From: JADLGH01 sp964586675
GTDB lineage: Bacteria > Desulfobacterota_D > UBA1144 > Nemesobacterales > UBA2774
Direction of reading: 5' to 3'
Assembly: GCA_964586675.1 (NCBI GenBank)
Contig: CAZPHQ010000004.1
Span: 1-64,000, forward strand
Length of the DNA: 64,000 nucleotides
The position numbers and the translations under genes are program-made. Below are positions 27,423 to 38,447 of this stretch, one piece after another (positions within the stretch are counted from its first letter, which is position 1; each line of letters starts with the position of its first letter). The notes under the pieces were generated by a model. It saw nothing but the letters and a program-made list of their open reading frames with translations, did not search any database and was not told the origin of the DNA.

Positions 27423-28346
27423 ATGGGGAACCAGGTAGTAGACAACATACTATCCCTCATAGGGAGTACGCCCGTCGTAAAGCTGAGGAATATCGTGCCG
27501 GGGGGCTCGGCCGATATATGGGCGAAGCTGGAGAGCGCAAACCCGGCCGGGAGCATGAAGGAGCGCATTTCGCTCGCCATGATAGAGAGGGCGGAGGAAG
27601 AGGGGCTCATCGAGCCCGGAAAGAGCGTCATAGTCGAGGCGACGACAGGCAATACGGGCATCGGTCTCGCGCTCGTCTGCGCCGTGAAGGGATACAGGCT
27701 CATACTGACCGCGCCCGACGACATGAGCTTAGAGAGAAGGCAGACCCTCTCGGCATACGGGGCCGAGGTGGTTCTCATCCCGGCGGCGCAGATGGAAGAC
27801 TCTCTCGCGATGGCCGAGGAGATAGCGTCTCAAACCCCGGGTGCCTTCAGGCCGCATCATTTTTCGAATCCTGAGAACCCCGAGACGCACAGGCTCCATA
27901 CCGGCCCTGAGATACTGGAGCAGGTCCCCGGCGTTATAGATGCTTTCGTATCCGGGGTCGGTACCGGTGGGACGATCTCGGGCGTCGGGAAAATACTCAG
28001 GAAAGAAAATCCGGGCGTGATAATCGCCGCTGTCGAGCCGGAGGAATCGCCGGTTCTGTCAGGCGGCTCTCCCGGAGCGCACGAAATAATAGGTATAGGG
28101 CACGGCTTCATTCCATCGACGCTGGATACGGAAATTTACGACGAGGTGATAAGGGTGAGCACCGGGGAAGCCAGAAGGCTTACGAGGGAGCTGGCGAAAA
28201 AGGAGGGGCTCCTGGTCGGAATCTCCTCCGGCGCGGCGTGCGCCGGTGCGCTCATTTTAGCCGAGAGGCTCGGCGAAGGGAAACAGGTAGTGACGATTTT
28301 CTGCGACACAGGCGAGAGATATCTCAGCACGGGGCTCTTCGGATGA
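27423..28346 (+). CDS. cysK: Cysteine synthase (O-acetylserine sulfhydrylase)
   Basis: 307 residues from ATG 27423 with GGAG 8 nt upstream; the open frame back to 27348 is not homologous. PLP enzyme making cysteine from O-acetylserine and sulfide. The PLP lysine is in NPAGSMKERI near the N-terminus; TTGNTGIGLALVCAVKGY and GVGTGGTISGVG complete the fold-type II pattern, with ISSGAACAGAL near the C-terminus. No obvious cbs extra domain, so CysK/CysM rather than cystathionine beta-synthase. Confidence 0.92.
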   Translation: MGNQVVDNILSLIGSTPVVKLRNIVPGGSADIWAKLESANPAGSMKERISLAMIERAEEEGLIEPGKSVIVEATTGNTGIGLALVCAVKGYRLILTAPDDMSLERRQTLSAYGAEVVLIPAAQMEDSLAMAEEIASQTPGAFRPHHFSNPENPETHRLHTGPEILEQVPGVIDAFVSGVGTGGTISGVGKILRKENPGVIIAAVEPEESPVLSGGSPGAHEIIGIGHGFIPSTLDTEIYDEVIRVSTGEARRLTRELAKKEGLLVGISSGAACAGALILAERLGEGKQVVTIFCDTGERYLSTGLFG

Positions 28347-28402
28347 GGCGGAAACACAGGCTGGACATAATGTAATCATGCTTCATAATTAGGGAATCTA
28401 AG

Positions 28403-28431
28403 TTGAAAACAGGGCCTTCGTGTGCTATCAT
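28403..28431 (+). promoter_or_regulatory. Predicted sigma70 promoter of ftsH
   Basis: TTGAAA (28403-28408), 17 nt, TATCAT (28426-28431); each hexamer matches 5/6 of the consensus. The start codon GTG is at 28478, so the leader would be about 40 nt. Confidence 0.6.
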
Positions 28432-28477
28432 ACTTTAGTATAATTCTGCATTCAATTTCATATAAACTGAGGTACGA

Positions 28478-30373
<1,896 letters not shown>

Positions 30374-30382
30374 ATTTTGCCG

Positions 30383-30402
30383 GGCGGTAATCGTCCGCTT
30401 TT
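30383..30402 (+). terminator. Possible terminator after ftsH
   Basis: GCGG (30384-30387) pairs with CCGC (30395-30398) across a 7-nt loop and TTTT follows. The stem is short, so this may be partial attenuation before folP rather than a strong end. Confidence 0.32.
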
Positions 30403-30493
30403 AATAGCGTATAATTTGTATGAATGAAGCGTTCCGGGCGCGGGGCTCCATACTATTTCCTCGCGTCAAGCATCGGCCGGAATATGGATTTTT

Positions 30494-31405
30494 ATGCTGA
30501 GAGCACATTCGGAAAAACATACCTCAGCCGCAATAACTTCAAATAACGATAGTGCTTTATCCAAAACAGCTAACGCAGTTCTTTTACTTCGCGGCAAGCC
30601 CTTCCCTGTCGGCGATAGAACCCTCGTTATGGGCATTCTGAACGTAACCCCCGACTCGTTCCACGACGGCGGAAGGCATACCTCCCTCGATGACGCCCTC
30701 CTGCACGCCGAGAGGATGGCTGGGGAAGGCGCAGACATTATAGACATTGGCGGGGAATCGACGAGGCCCGGCTCCGAAGGGGTTTCGGAAGAAGAAGAGT
30801 TAAACAGGGTCGTGCCCGCAATAAAAGAAATAGTGAAGCGCTTTGATATCCCCCTTTCGATAGATACGACCAAGCCCGGGGTCGCCCGCGCCGCGCTCTC
30901 CGAAGGGGCGTCGATCGTAAACGACATAAGCGGGCTCAGGTTCGGAACGGGTCTTGCCGAGGCGGCGGCGGAATACGGAGCGGCGATGGTGCTCATGCAT
31001 ACGTCCTCCCGCCCGCGCGACATGCAGCAGAAAACGGAGTACGAATCCCTCATAGACGACATAATCGCATCCCTCCGCGAGTCGGTGCGGAAGGCTGTCG
31101 ACGCGGGCGTCGGTGAGGGGAATATAATTGTCGACCCCGGTTTCGGGTTCGGAAAAACAGCCGCACAGAATCTCACGATATTAAAAGAGCTCGTGAGATT
31201 TCTCGAAATCGGAAGGCCACTTCTTATCGGCACGTCGCAGAAGTCCTTCGTAGGAGCCGTCACAGGCTCCGGAGACAGGCTCGAAGGCACGGCTGCCACG
31301 GTCGCCATAGGAATAATAAACGGCGCGTCCATCGTGAGGGTGCACGATGTAGGCTACATGAAGAAAGTTGCCCTGATGGCCGACGCCGTGAAGAATGTAA
31401 ATTAA
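30494..31405 (+). CDS. folP: Dihydropteroate synthase
   Basis: 303 residues. Condenses p-aminobenzoate with dihydropterin diphosphate in folate synthesis. LVMGILNVTPDSFHDGG is the N-terminal signature, and DIGGESTRPGSE the second motif. SIDTTKPGVARAA, VDPGFGFGKTAAQN and GTSQKSFVGAVTG follow in the usual order. The first ~35 residues are not conserved, so the true start may be later. A TATAAT lies at 30410-30415 without a clear -35. folC is also in the window at 36 kb. Confidence 0.93.
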   Translation: MLRAHSEKHTSAAITSNNDSALSKTANAVLLLRGKPFPVGDRTLVMGILNVTPDSFHDGGRHTSLDDALLHAERMAGEGADIIDIGGESTRPGSEGVSEEEELNRVVPAIKEIVKRFDIPLSIDTTKPGVARAALSEGASIVNDISGLRFGTGLAEAAAEYGAAMVLMHTSSRPRDMQQKTEYESLIDDIIASLRESVRKAVDAGVGEGNIIVDPGFGFGKTAAQNLTILKELVRFLEIGRPLLIGTSQKSFVGAVTGSGDRLEGTAATVAIGIINGASIVRVHDVGYMKKVALMADAVKNVN

Positions 31406-31466
31406 ATCCGCGCAGGTCATGGGAGCCTGGCGTCCCATAGAGCGGAACCGGCGCGCAGCGGAAAAA

Positions 31467-32297
31467 ATGTTCGACGCAATATTCAACTACAGATACGTTT
31501 GGGACACGCTCGATATAGTCCTCGTGGCGTTCATCATCTACTACGTCCTCCGGATGCTCGAAGGCACGAGGGCGCTACAGGTGCTCTTCGGCTTCGTCCT
31601 CCTCGTCGTCCTGTATTACGTCTCCCAACGCGGCCTCTTCACGCTTAACTGGATACTCGGGCAGTTCCTGGGCTCGATTATCATCATCGTCGTAATCATA
31701 TTCCAGAACGACATACGCCGCGGGCTCGCGGCCATCGGGCGGCGGCCCTTCCTTTTGAAAATGTCGCCCGGCAAATCGAAAGAGCAGTACCTCGAAGAGG
31801 TGGTCAAGGCTTCGAGCTACCTCGCCAACAGGTACATAGGCGCGCTCATAGCGATAGAGCGCAATCAGACGCTGTCCGACTACATCGAAATAGGAATGAG
31901 GGTGGACGCTCTCGTTTCGAGAGAGCTCATAATCAGCATATTCAATCCCTCGTCGCCGCTTCACGACGGGGGTATCATAATCGTCGGCAACAGGATAATA
32001 TCCGCCGGTTCGTTCTTCCCGCTGACGACTGACCCCGACCTCGAAAGGGAGCTCGGCACGCGGCACAGGGCGGCGCTCGGGCTATCGTCCGAGACGGACG
32101 CCGTCGTCATAGTCGTCTCGGAGGAAACCGGCACGATATCCCTGGCGCTGGGCGGCGAGATAACGCGCGGCCTCGACGCGACGTCGCTCCACAACAGTCT
32201 CCTGGACTCGCTCGAGATCAAGCGGCCGAAATCGAAAAAATCCGGGCTCGTGAACAGGCTCATCAATAAAGAGGAGGGTGAGGATACGAACCTCTGA
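31467..32297 (+). CDS. cdaA: Diadenylate cyclase CdaA (DAC domain)
   Basis: 276 residues from ATG 31467, where family alignment begins (FDAIFNYRYVWDTLDI); ATG 31419 is an alternative. Three hydrophobic segments in the first 90 residues anchor it. The DisA_N cyclase domain has NPSSPLHDGGIIIVG (DGG) and GTRHRAALGLSSETDAVVIV (RHR). It makes c-di-AMP from two ATP. It is followed by cdaR (9 nt) and glmM, the standard CdaA operon context also seen in Firmicutes. Confidence 0.93.
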   Translation: MFDAIFNYRYVWDTLDIVLVAFIIYYVLRMLEGTRALQVLFGFVLLVVLYYVSQRGLFTLNWILGQFLGSIIIIVVIIFQNDIRRGLAAIGRRPFLLKMSPGKSKEQYLEEVVKASSYLANRYIGALIAIERNQTLSDYIEIGMRVDALVSRELIISIFNPSSPLHDGGIIIVGNRIISAGSFFPLTTDPDLERELGTRHRAALGLSSETDAVVIVVSEETGTISLALGGEITRGLDATSLHNSLLDSLEIKRPKSKKSGLVNRLINKEEGEDTNL

Positions 32298-32305
32298 CGC
32301 GCTTC

Positions 32306-33283
32306 ATGACACGGTGGCTGAAAAAAAGAGATGCCTACGGCTCGAGGGAAGGCGAAAAAGAGCCCATATACAGGGACCTGGGCAAAAAGGTGCTCGCCCT
32401 TCTGATAGCCATATCGCTATGGCTCGTGGCCAACCTTCAGCATGATGTGGAAAAGAACGTCGCCATAGACATAAACTACACGAACCTCCCGCCGGGACTC
32501 ATCGTCCTTAACAATCCTCCCGAAAAGCTCAACATCCGGGCGCGCGGCCCGAGGAGCCAGCTGTCGTCCGTATCCCCGGAGGACATGGTATTTACGATAG
32601 ACCTCGCCAACGTAAGCGAGGGGGCGTCTGTCTTCGAAATAAGGACCGACATGATAATACCGCCGAGGGACGTACAGGTGACTGGCGTCAGCCCCTCCGA
32701 AATAAGAATAGAGCTCGACAAGCTCGCGCAGAAGGAAGTCCTCGTCGCGCCGAAGATCGGTCCGCCCGATCCCGGGTACGAAATCGTCGGGCAGTCGCAA
32801 ATCTCCCCCGGCATGGTCAGGATAAGCGGGCCGGCCTCGCTTCTAGGCAGGATAAACGAGCTGGGCGGCGACCAGATATCGCTCGAAGGGGAAAAGTCGA
32901 GCTTCTCGGTGGAGATACCGCTCCGGACCCCATACACGCTCGTCAACATACTCGGCCGGAACACGGCCCGCGTCACGATCGACTTAAAGGAAACGATACT
33001 CGAAAAGGAGTTTAACAACCTCGACATCAACTTCGTCAATTTCGGCAACATCGATTTTGAAACGGTCGGCAACATCGAAACCGAGGTGGCTTTCGAGGGC
33101 CCCTACAGCATAATCAACAAACTCAACAGTAAGGATATAGAATTATATGTGGATGGCTCGGGGCTGGCGGAGGCAGGGGACAAGAAAACCCACAAACTCG
33201 ACGTCAACGTCGAGTACCCGCACAAAGGGGTGCTCAAGATGACGAAGCAGTCGCCGAGGACCATAAACATCAGGTTGAACTAG
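32306..33283 (+). CDS. cdaR: YbbR-domain protein CdaR, CdaA partner
   Basis: 325 residues. One membrane segment (about 28-44, KVLALLIAISLWLVANLQ) then repeated YbbR domains. Each repeat has a hydrophobic V..D..Y.NLP-type start and a RPGIRVxG-like section (e.g. TGVSPSEIRIELD, ISGPASLLGRINELG). The extracytoplasmic part modulates CdaA activity. It is 9 nt after cdaA and 17 nt before glmM. Confidence 0.88.
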   Translation: MTRWLKKRDAYGSREGEKEPIYRDLGKKVLALLIAISLWLVANLQHDVEKNVAIDINYTNLPPGLIVLNNPPEKLNIRARGPRSQLSSVSPEDMVFTIDLANVSEGASVFEIRTDMIIPPRDVQVTGVSPSEIRIELDKLAQKEVLVAPKIGPPDPGYEIVGQSQISPGMVRISGPASLLGRINELGGDQISLEGEKSSFSVEIPLRTPYTLVNILGRNTARVTIDLKETILEKEFNNLDINFVNFGNIDFETVGNIETEVAFEGPYSIINKLNSKDIELYVDGSGLAEAGDKKTHKLDVNVEYPHKGVLKMTKQSPRTINIRLN

Positions 33284-33299
33284 AGAGGAGCCAGGAATT

Positions 33300-34682
33300 T
33301 TGAGCGGCAAAAGGAAAAAACTTTTCGGAACGGACGGGATACGGGGCGTAGCAAACCAGGAGCCGATGACGCCCGAGATGAGCCTCAGGCTCGGAAAGGC
33401 GCTCACATATCTCTTAAAGCAGCGCGCGGAAGGGCAGCACACGCTGAAGATAGTTATAGGCAAAGACACGAGGCTCTCGGGATATATCTTCGAGCAGGCG
33501 CTCTCGTCCGGCATAGCGGCCATGGGGGCCGACGTGCTCCTCGTAGGACCTCTCCCCACCCCTGCCATAGCGTTCATCACGCAGAGCATGCGCGCCGACG
33601 CCGGCATAGTTATTTCGGCCTCGCATAATCCATACGAAGACAACGGGATCAAGATATTCGACAGGTACGGCTACAAGCTCCCCGACGAAGAGGAAATACG
33701 CATCGAGGAGATGATGCAGAACGGCGAGAGCGATTACCTTAAAGCCTCCCCGGGCGACATAGGCAAGGCCTACAGGATAGAAGACGCCCCCGGGAGATAT
33801 GTAGTCTTTGCGAAGAATTCCTTCCCGCATAACCTCACCCTCGAAGGTATAAAGATCGTGCTCGACTGCGCGAACGGCGCGGCGTATAAGGTTTCGCCGA
33901 CGATATTCCAGGAGCTCGGGGCCGAACTCGTAACGATAGGCTCGAGCCCTGACGGTAAGAATATAAACACGGACTGCGGATCGCTTAATCCCGAGCTTTT
34001 AAGGAGCCGGGTGCTCGAAACGGGGGCTGACCTCGGCATTGCGCTCGACGGCGACGCCGACAGGGTCATATTCTGCGACGAGACGGGCGATATAGTCGAC
34101 GGCGACAAGATAATCGCCATCTGCGCCGACGAGATGATACGTAACGGGAGCCTCCGGGGCAACACCGTCGTCACGACTCTCATGAGCAACATGGCGCTCG
34201 AGAATTTTGTAAAGGGCAAGGGGGTCGATTTCGTGAGGACGGAAGTCGGCGACAGGTACGTATCCGAAGCGATGCGCGCGCGGGGATGTAACCTCGGCGG
34301 CGAGCAGTCGGGGCACATCATTTTCCTCGACCACACCACGACGGGCGACGGCACGCTCGCAGCGCTCCAGGTGCTAGCGATAATGAAAAGGGAAGAAAAA
34401 AAACTTTCCGAGCTCGCGAGGATAATAGACCTCTACCCCCAGCTTCTTCTTAACGTGAGAATAAGGGAGCGTAAAGAGCTCAGCGAGATAAAGAACCTCG
34501 ACGGCCTCATCCGCTCGAACGAAAACAGGCTTTCCGGAAAGGGGCGCATAAATATCAGGTATTCAGGCACCGAGCCGATATCGAGGGTCATGGTCGAAGG
34601 CGAGGACGTTACTCTGATAAAGGAGATAGCCGACGAGCTTGCGGACGCGATACAAAAAGACATAGGAGCGGAAGCGTTATGA
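33300..34682 (+). CDS. glmM: Phosphoglucosamine mutase
   Basis: 460 residues from a TTG start at 33300 preceded by GAGGAG. Interconverts glucosamine-6-P and glucosamine-1-P for UDP-GlcNAc. The phosphoserine is Ser108 in ISASHNPYEDNGIKIF; metal loop DGDADR near residue 243; sugar loop GGEQSGHI and the C-terminal phosphate site RYSGTEP. The TGA overlaps pdxJ ATG (ATGA). Confidence 0.96.
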   Translation: MSGKRKKLFGTDGIRGVANQEPMTPEMSLRLGKALTYLLKQRAEGQHTLKIVIGKDTRLSGYIFEQALSSGIAAMGADVLLVGPLPTPAIAFITQSMRADAGIVISASHNPYEDNGIKIFDRYGYKLPDEEEIRIEEMMQNGESDYLKASPGDIGKAYRIEDAPGRYVVFAKNSFPHNLTLEGIKIVLDCANGAAYKVSPTIFQELGAELVTIGSSPDGKNINTDCGSLNPELLRSRVLETGADLGIALDGDADRVIFCDETGDIVDGDKIIAICADEMIRNGSLRGNTVVTTLMSNMALENFVKGKGVDFVRTEVGDRYVSEAMRARGCNLGGEQSGHIIFLDHTTTGDGTLAALQVLAIMKREEKKLSELARIIDLYPQLLLNVRIRERKELSEIKNLDGLIRSNENRLSGKGRINIRYSGTEPISRVMVEGEDVTLIKEIADELADAIQKDIGAEAL

Positions 34683-35404
34683 CACGGCTTAACGTCAACG
34701 TCGACCACGTTGCGACTGTAAGGCAGGCAAGAGGAGGCATAGAGCCCGATCCCGTGCTCGCCGCGTATCTGGCCGAGCTCGCCGGCGCTGAAGGGATAGT
34801 GGTGCATCTCAGGGAAGACAGGCGGCACATACAGGAAAGGGACGTCTGGATACTAAGGGAAACCGTGAAGACGAAGCTCAACCTCGAAATGGCCCCCACG
34901 GCCGCGATGGTCAAGATCGCTTCGGACGTGAAGCCCGACATGGCGACGCTGGTGCCCGAAAAAAGGCAGGAGCTGACGACAGAAGGCGGGCTCGACACGG
35001 CTGGGAACCCGAAAGAAATAAAATCCGTCGTAAAGGAGCTTCAGAAGGCCGGGATATTCGTGAGCCTCTTCATCGATCCCGACCCTGCACAGATAAAAGC
35101 CTCCCTGGCGGCAGGCGCGGATATGGTCGAGATACACACGGGGGCATATGCCGACGCCCCGGACGAGGCCGGCAAGGAAGCGGAGCTTTCCCGCATACGA
35201 AAGGCCGTCAAAAAGGCGTACGGCTCCGGGCTAAGGGTATCAGCCGGACACGGGCTAAATTATTTCAATGTCGTTCAGATCGCCGAGATAGAGGAAATAG
35301 AAGAGCTGAACATTGGGCACAGCATTATTTCGAGGGCTGTAACCGCAGGCATGGACCTCGCGGTCAGGGATATGATAGACCTCATACGTATGGGAAGCTT
35401 CTAA
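34679..35404 (+). CDS. pdxJ: Pyridoxine 5'-phosphate synthase
   Basis: 241 residues, overlapping glmM by 4 nt. Joins 3-amino-2-oxopropyl phosphate and 1-deoxy-xylulose-5-P to make PNP. LNVNVDHVATVRQARGG start, VHLREDRRHI, TLVPEKRQELTTEGG, and RVSAGHGLNYFNV are all diagnostic; IGHSIISRAV closes the barrel. Full length compared with the usual 235-245. Confidence 0.96.
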   Translation: MTRLNVNVDHVATVRQARGGIEPDPVLAAYLAELAGAEGIVVHLREDRRHIQERDVWILRETVKTKLNLEMAPTAAMVKIASDVKPDMATLVPEKRQELTTEGGLDTAGNPKEIKSVVKELQKAGIFVSLFIDPDPAQIKASLAAGADMVEIHTGAYADAPDEAGKEAELSRIRKAVKKAYGSGLRVSAGHGLNYFNVVQIAEIEEIEELNIGHSIISRAVTAGMDLAVRDMIDLIRMGSF

Positions 35405-35407
35405 GCC

Positions 35408-35424
35408 GGGCAGATCCCCTGCCC
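35408..35424. terminator. Hairpin between convergent pdxJ and fur
   Basis: GGGCAG (35408-35413) pairs perfectly with CTGCCC (35419-35424) over a 5-nt loop, in the short gap between two genes running toward each other. No T tract follows, so termination here is only a possibility. Confidence 0.3.
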
Positions 35425-35443
35425 TTCGCCCCGCCAGCCGTTC

Positions 35444-35914
35444 TCAGGCCGTTTTGGCTGCTTTACAGTCGGAGCAAAGGCCGTAAATCTCCAGCTTGTG
35501 GTTCGTAAGCTGGAACTCGTTCAGCTTCGCGATCTGGTTGAGGCAGGACTCGACCTGGTTATTCGCGAACTCGTATATTTTCCCGCACTGGTTGCAGATC
35601 ATGTGGTGATGGTGCTCCCTTTCGGAGCGGATCGGCTCGTAACGTGCCTTTCCGTCGCCGAAATTCCTTTCGGAGGCTATCCCGCACTCCATGAAAAGCT
35701 TTAGGGTTCTGTATACGGTGGCGAAGCCGATGAACGGGTGGCGCTTCTTTATATCTTCATAAAGTTCTTCAACTGTAACATGTTTCCCCATGTAATTGCC
35801 AAAGAATTCTTCGAAGATTATGTCCCGCTGCTTCGTCGATTTGAGGCGTTTCTTCGCTATATACTCGTAGAAGGTTTTTCGTCTTTCCATTTTCTTTATG
35901 GCCACAGGAGTCAT
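35444..35914 (-). CDS. fur: Fur family metal-responsive transcriptional regulator
   Basis: 156 residues. Winged-helix N-terminus (TVYRTLKLFMECGIAS) and a metal-binding C-terminus with SEREHHHHMICNQCG and LCSDCK (two Cys pairs for a structural zinc). Fur, PerR or Zur cannot be told apart with certainty, but EHHHHMICNQCGK fits Fur. It is divergent from folC, and a promoter is seen at 35952-35980. Confidence 0.92.
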   Translation of the reverse strand: MTPVAIKKMERRKTFYEYIAKKRLKSTKQRDIIFEEFFGNYMGKHVTVEELYEDIKKRHPFIGFATVYRTLKLFMECGIASERNFGDGKARYEPIRSEREHHHHMICNQCGKIYEFANNQVESCLNQIAKLNEFQLTNHKLEIYGLCSDCKAAKTA

Positions 35915-35951
35915 GTTGGCAGCTCCCCGCGAAATTGATTTACGTTTTCAA

Positions 35952-35980
35952 ATTGTATACTAAAATGAAGCAAATAGCAA
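35952..35980 (-). promoter_or_regulatory. Predicted promoter of fur
   Basis: On the minus strand TTGCTA (35975-35980), 17 nt, TACAAT (35952-35957), the -10 a 5/6 match. No clear Fur box was seen overlapping it, though the segment is A+T-rich. Confidence 0.45.
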
Positions 35981-36075
35981 GAGGTCATTTTTATTAACTG
36001 GAAATAATTACCATAACCGGATTCTCCTGACATAACAAAGGATTATGATAGACTTTTCGCTGTGGAAGCCCTCTT

Positions 36076-37356
36076 ATGACAACAAATGATGCTTATTCCT
36101 ATCTCGATTCTCTCGGGTTCCACAAGATAAAACCGGGCCTGGAAAGGATAAAGGGCCTCCTTCGAAGGCTCGGAAGCCCGCACGAGAAGGTCCCCGCGGT
36201 AATTGTGGGCGGGACGAACGGCAAGGGCTCAGTGACGTCGGCAGTATCGTCCGTCCTGAGGGCGGAAGGCTACCTCACGGGCGACTACACATCGCCCCAC
36301 CTCGTAAACCTCACGGAGAGGATAAAGCTCGGCGGGGATGAGATAAACCTGGACGAGCTAGCCTCGCTCATACTCCGCGTAAAGGACGCGGCGGAAGCCG
36401 ATGGAGAGTCGCCGAGCTATTTCGAGGTCGTCACGGCCGCCGCCTTCCTCTATTTCGCCGAGCGCGGGGCTGAGTTCATGGTGCTCGAAGTCGGCATGGG
36501 CGGAAGGTGGGACGCAACGAACGTGACGACGCCTCTTGTCTCGGTTATAACGAACGTCTCGAAAGACCACATGGAATATCTCGGCCGCACGATAGCCGCT
36601 ATCGCCCTGGAGAAGGCCTGCATAATAAAGCCCGGTGTGCCGGTCGTAACGGCGGCCCGCGGGAGCGCGCTCAGGGTAATAAAGGACTACGCCCGGGACG
36701 CCGGGTCGCGGATTTACGTCTACGGGAAAGACTATGAATCTTCGGGCGGCGGCACTAAGGGCTTCTCCTACTCGGGCAGGGAATGGAAGCTCGAAGGACT
36801 TTTCTCGACCCTGGCCGGACCCTACCAGCTCGATAATCTCTCGACGGCGATTTCCGCGCTCGAAACGCTAAGCCTCGACTGCGGCGTCCGAATAAGCGAG
36901 AGAAGTGTCAGGGAAGGCATATCCGACATAAGGTGGCCGGGGCGGCTCGAAACGCTCCGCGAGAACCCGCCCCTCATACTCGACAGCGCCCACAACCCCG
37001 GCGGCGGGAAGGCGCTCGCGAAGGCGCTCCGGGCCCTCTACCCGGGAACCCGTTTCACATTTCTCCTCGGCATGCTCGACGACAAGCAGCACGCCCCGTT
37101 CGTAAAGGAAATAGCTCCCCTGGCCGGAAAGCTCATCATAACCAAAGTTCCCTCATCGAGGACCGCGCCTGCTGAAAAGCTCCTCAGCGTCGCCGCCAGA
37201 TACTTCGACTGCGAGATACGTGTAATAGAAGACTACGCCTCGGCCTACGAGGAGCTCATCGGCATGAACGAGCCCTCATGCATCGCCGGCTCCGTATACC
37301 TTGCCGGCGCGATAAGGAAGCTCATCGGGAGCGGAGCTAAAATCGACGCCCTTTGA
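36076..37356 (+). CDS. folC: Folylpolyglutamate/dihydrofolate synthase
   Basis: 426 residues. Adds glutamate to folates. ATP-binding GGTNGKGSVTSAV near residue 43, DYTSPHLVNLTERI, VGMGGRWDATNV, and DSAHNPGGGKAL in the second domain are the Mur-ligase-like landmarks. Similar to the combined FolC form. It starts near the divergent fur and runs into the HDAC-fold gene after 53 nt. Confidence 0.92.
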   Translation: MTTNDAYSYLDSLGFHKIKPGLERIKGLLRRLGSPHEKVPAVIVGGTNGKGSVTSAVSSVLRAEGYLTGDYTSPHLVNLTERIKLGGDEINLDELASLILRVKDAAEADGESPSYFEVVTAAAFLYFAERGAEFMVLEVGMGGRWDATNVTTPLVSVITNVSKDHMEYLGRTIAAIALEKACIIKPGVPVVTAARGSALRVIKDYARDAGSRIYVYGKDYESSGGGTKGFSYSGREWKLEGLFSTLAGPYQLDNLSTAISALETLSLDCGVRISERSVREGISDIRWPGRLETLRENPPLILDSAHNPGGGKALAKALRALYPGTRFTFLLGMLDDKQHAPFVKEIAPLAGKLIITKVPSSRTAPAEKLLSVAARYFDCEIRVIEDYASAYEELIGMNEPSCIAGSVYLAGAIRKLIGSGAKIDAL

Positions 37357-37409
37357 GCCCGCCGCATAGTGTGCTACGTTTATCACATTAATTTCCGGAG
37401 GCGCGCGAA

Positions 37410-38444
37410 ATGCCCAAAGTAGGCATAGTCATCGACAAGCTCTTCGTCGATCACGATAACGGCATGGGACATCCAGAATCGAGCGAGCGTATACTCGCGA
37501 TAGCCGATATGCTGAGGCACACAGGCATGAGGGACGAGGTCACGATACTGGAGCCGAGGGACGCGGCGAAGGAAGAGATATGCCTCGTTCACACGCCGGA
37601 GCATTACGAGAAAATGGCGGCGACAAGGGGAAGGCCGCGCGTATTCCTCGACGCCGACACCACGACCAGCCCGGCATCGTTCGACGCGGCTGTGAGGGCG
37701 GCGGGCGGGATGCTGTCGTCCATAGACGCGATACTAGAAGGCAGTATAGACCGGGCGTTTCCGTTCGTGAGGCCGCCTGGACATCACGCCGAAGCCGACA
37801 GGGCGATGGGCTTCTGCCTCTTTAACAACGCCGCGGTCGGCGGCGCGTATCTTACGCAGCTAAAAGGCGTCGAGCGGGTGCTCATAGTCGACTGGGACGT
37901 CCACCACGGGAACGGCACTCAGCACATGTTCTACGATAGAAACGATGTGCTTTACTTTTCTACGCACCAGTTCCCGTTCTACCCCGGCACAGGGGCGCTC
38001 CACGAAACAGGCTTGGGAGAGGGCGAGGGATATACTGTTAACGTCCCGCTGCCGGAAGGCATGGGCGACGCCGAATATATCAAGATATTCTCCGAGATAC
38101 TGGGCCCTGTTATAGAACAGTATAAGCCGGGATTCATACTCGTCTCCGCCGGGTTCGATACCTTCTTCGAAGACCCGCTCGGCGGGATGCGCGTCACCCC
38201 CGAAGGCTTCGCGCAGCAGGCGAGGTTCATGCTCGACGCAGCGGATAAACATTCCAATGGTAAGATTGCATTTATACTCGAAGGCGGATACAACCTCGAC
38301 GGGCTATGGATCTCGACGAAGGAAGTGCTCGAAGAGCTCCTCGACAAGAAGCGGACCGATTACGACATCGGCCAGCAGGCGACGGCGGCCGACGAAGTGA
38401 TCGAAAAGGTGAAAAAGGAGCACTCCCGGTTCTGGGAGTTTTAG
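37410..38444 (+). CDS. Histone deacetylase-superfamily deacetylase
   Basis: 344 residues. Zinc deacetylase fold: RPPGHHAEADRAMGFCLFNN, VDWDVHHGNGTQ with the Asp/His zinc ligands, SAGFDTFFEDPLGG, and EGGYNLDGL. Possible substrates are acetylpolyamines or acetyllysine; known bacterial members include AcuC and polyamine deacetylases. It lies directly before the convergent DnaC-like gene (3 nt gap). Confidence 0.9.
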   Translation: MPKVGIVIDKLFVDHDNGMGHPESSERILAIADMLRHTGMRDEVTILEPRDAAKEEICLVHTPEHYEKMAATRGRPRVFLDADTTTSPASFDAAVRAAGGMLSSIDAILEGSIDRAFPFVRPPGHHAEADRAMGFCLFNNAAVGGAYLTQLKGVERVLIVDWDVHHGNGTQHMFYDRNDVLYFSTHQFPFYPGTGALHETGLGEGEGYTVNVPLPEGMGDAEYIKIFSEILGPVIEQYKPGFILVSAGFDTFFEDPLGGMRVTPEGFAQQARFMLDAADKHSNGKIAFILEGGYNLDGLWISTKEVLEELLDKKRTDYDIGQQATAADEVIEKVKKEHSRFWEF

Positions 38445-38447
38445 GGC

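Noticed and set aside
30466..31332. 288-codon minus-strand frame opposite folP
   Set aside because: Antisense of the dihydropteroate synthase gene; Ser/Ala-rich, with no motif.
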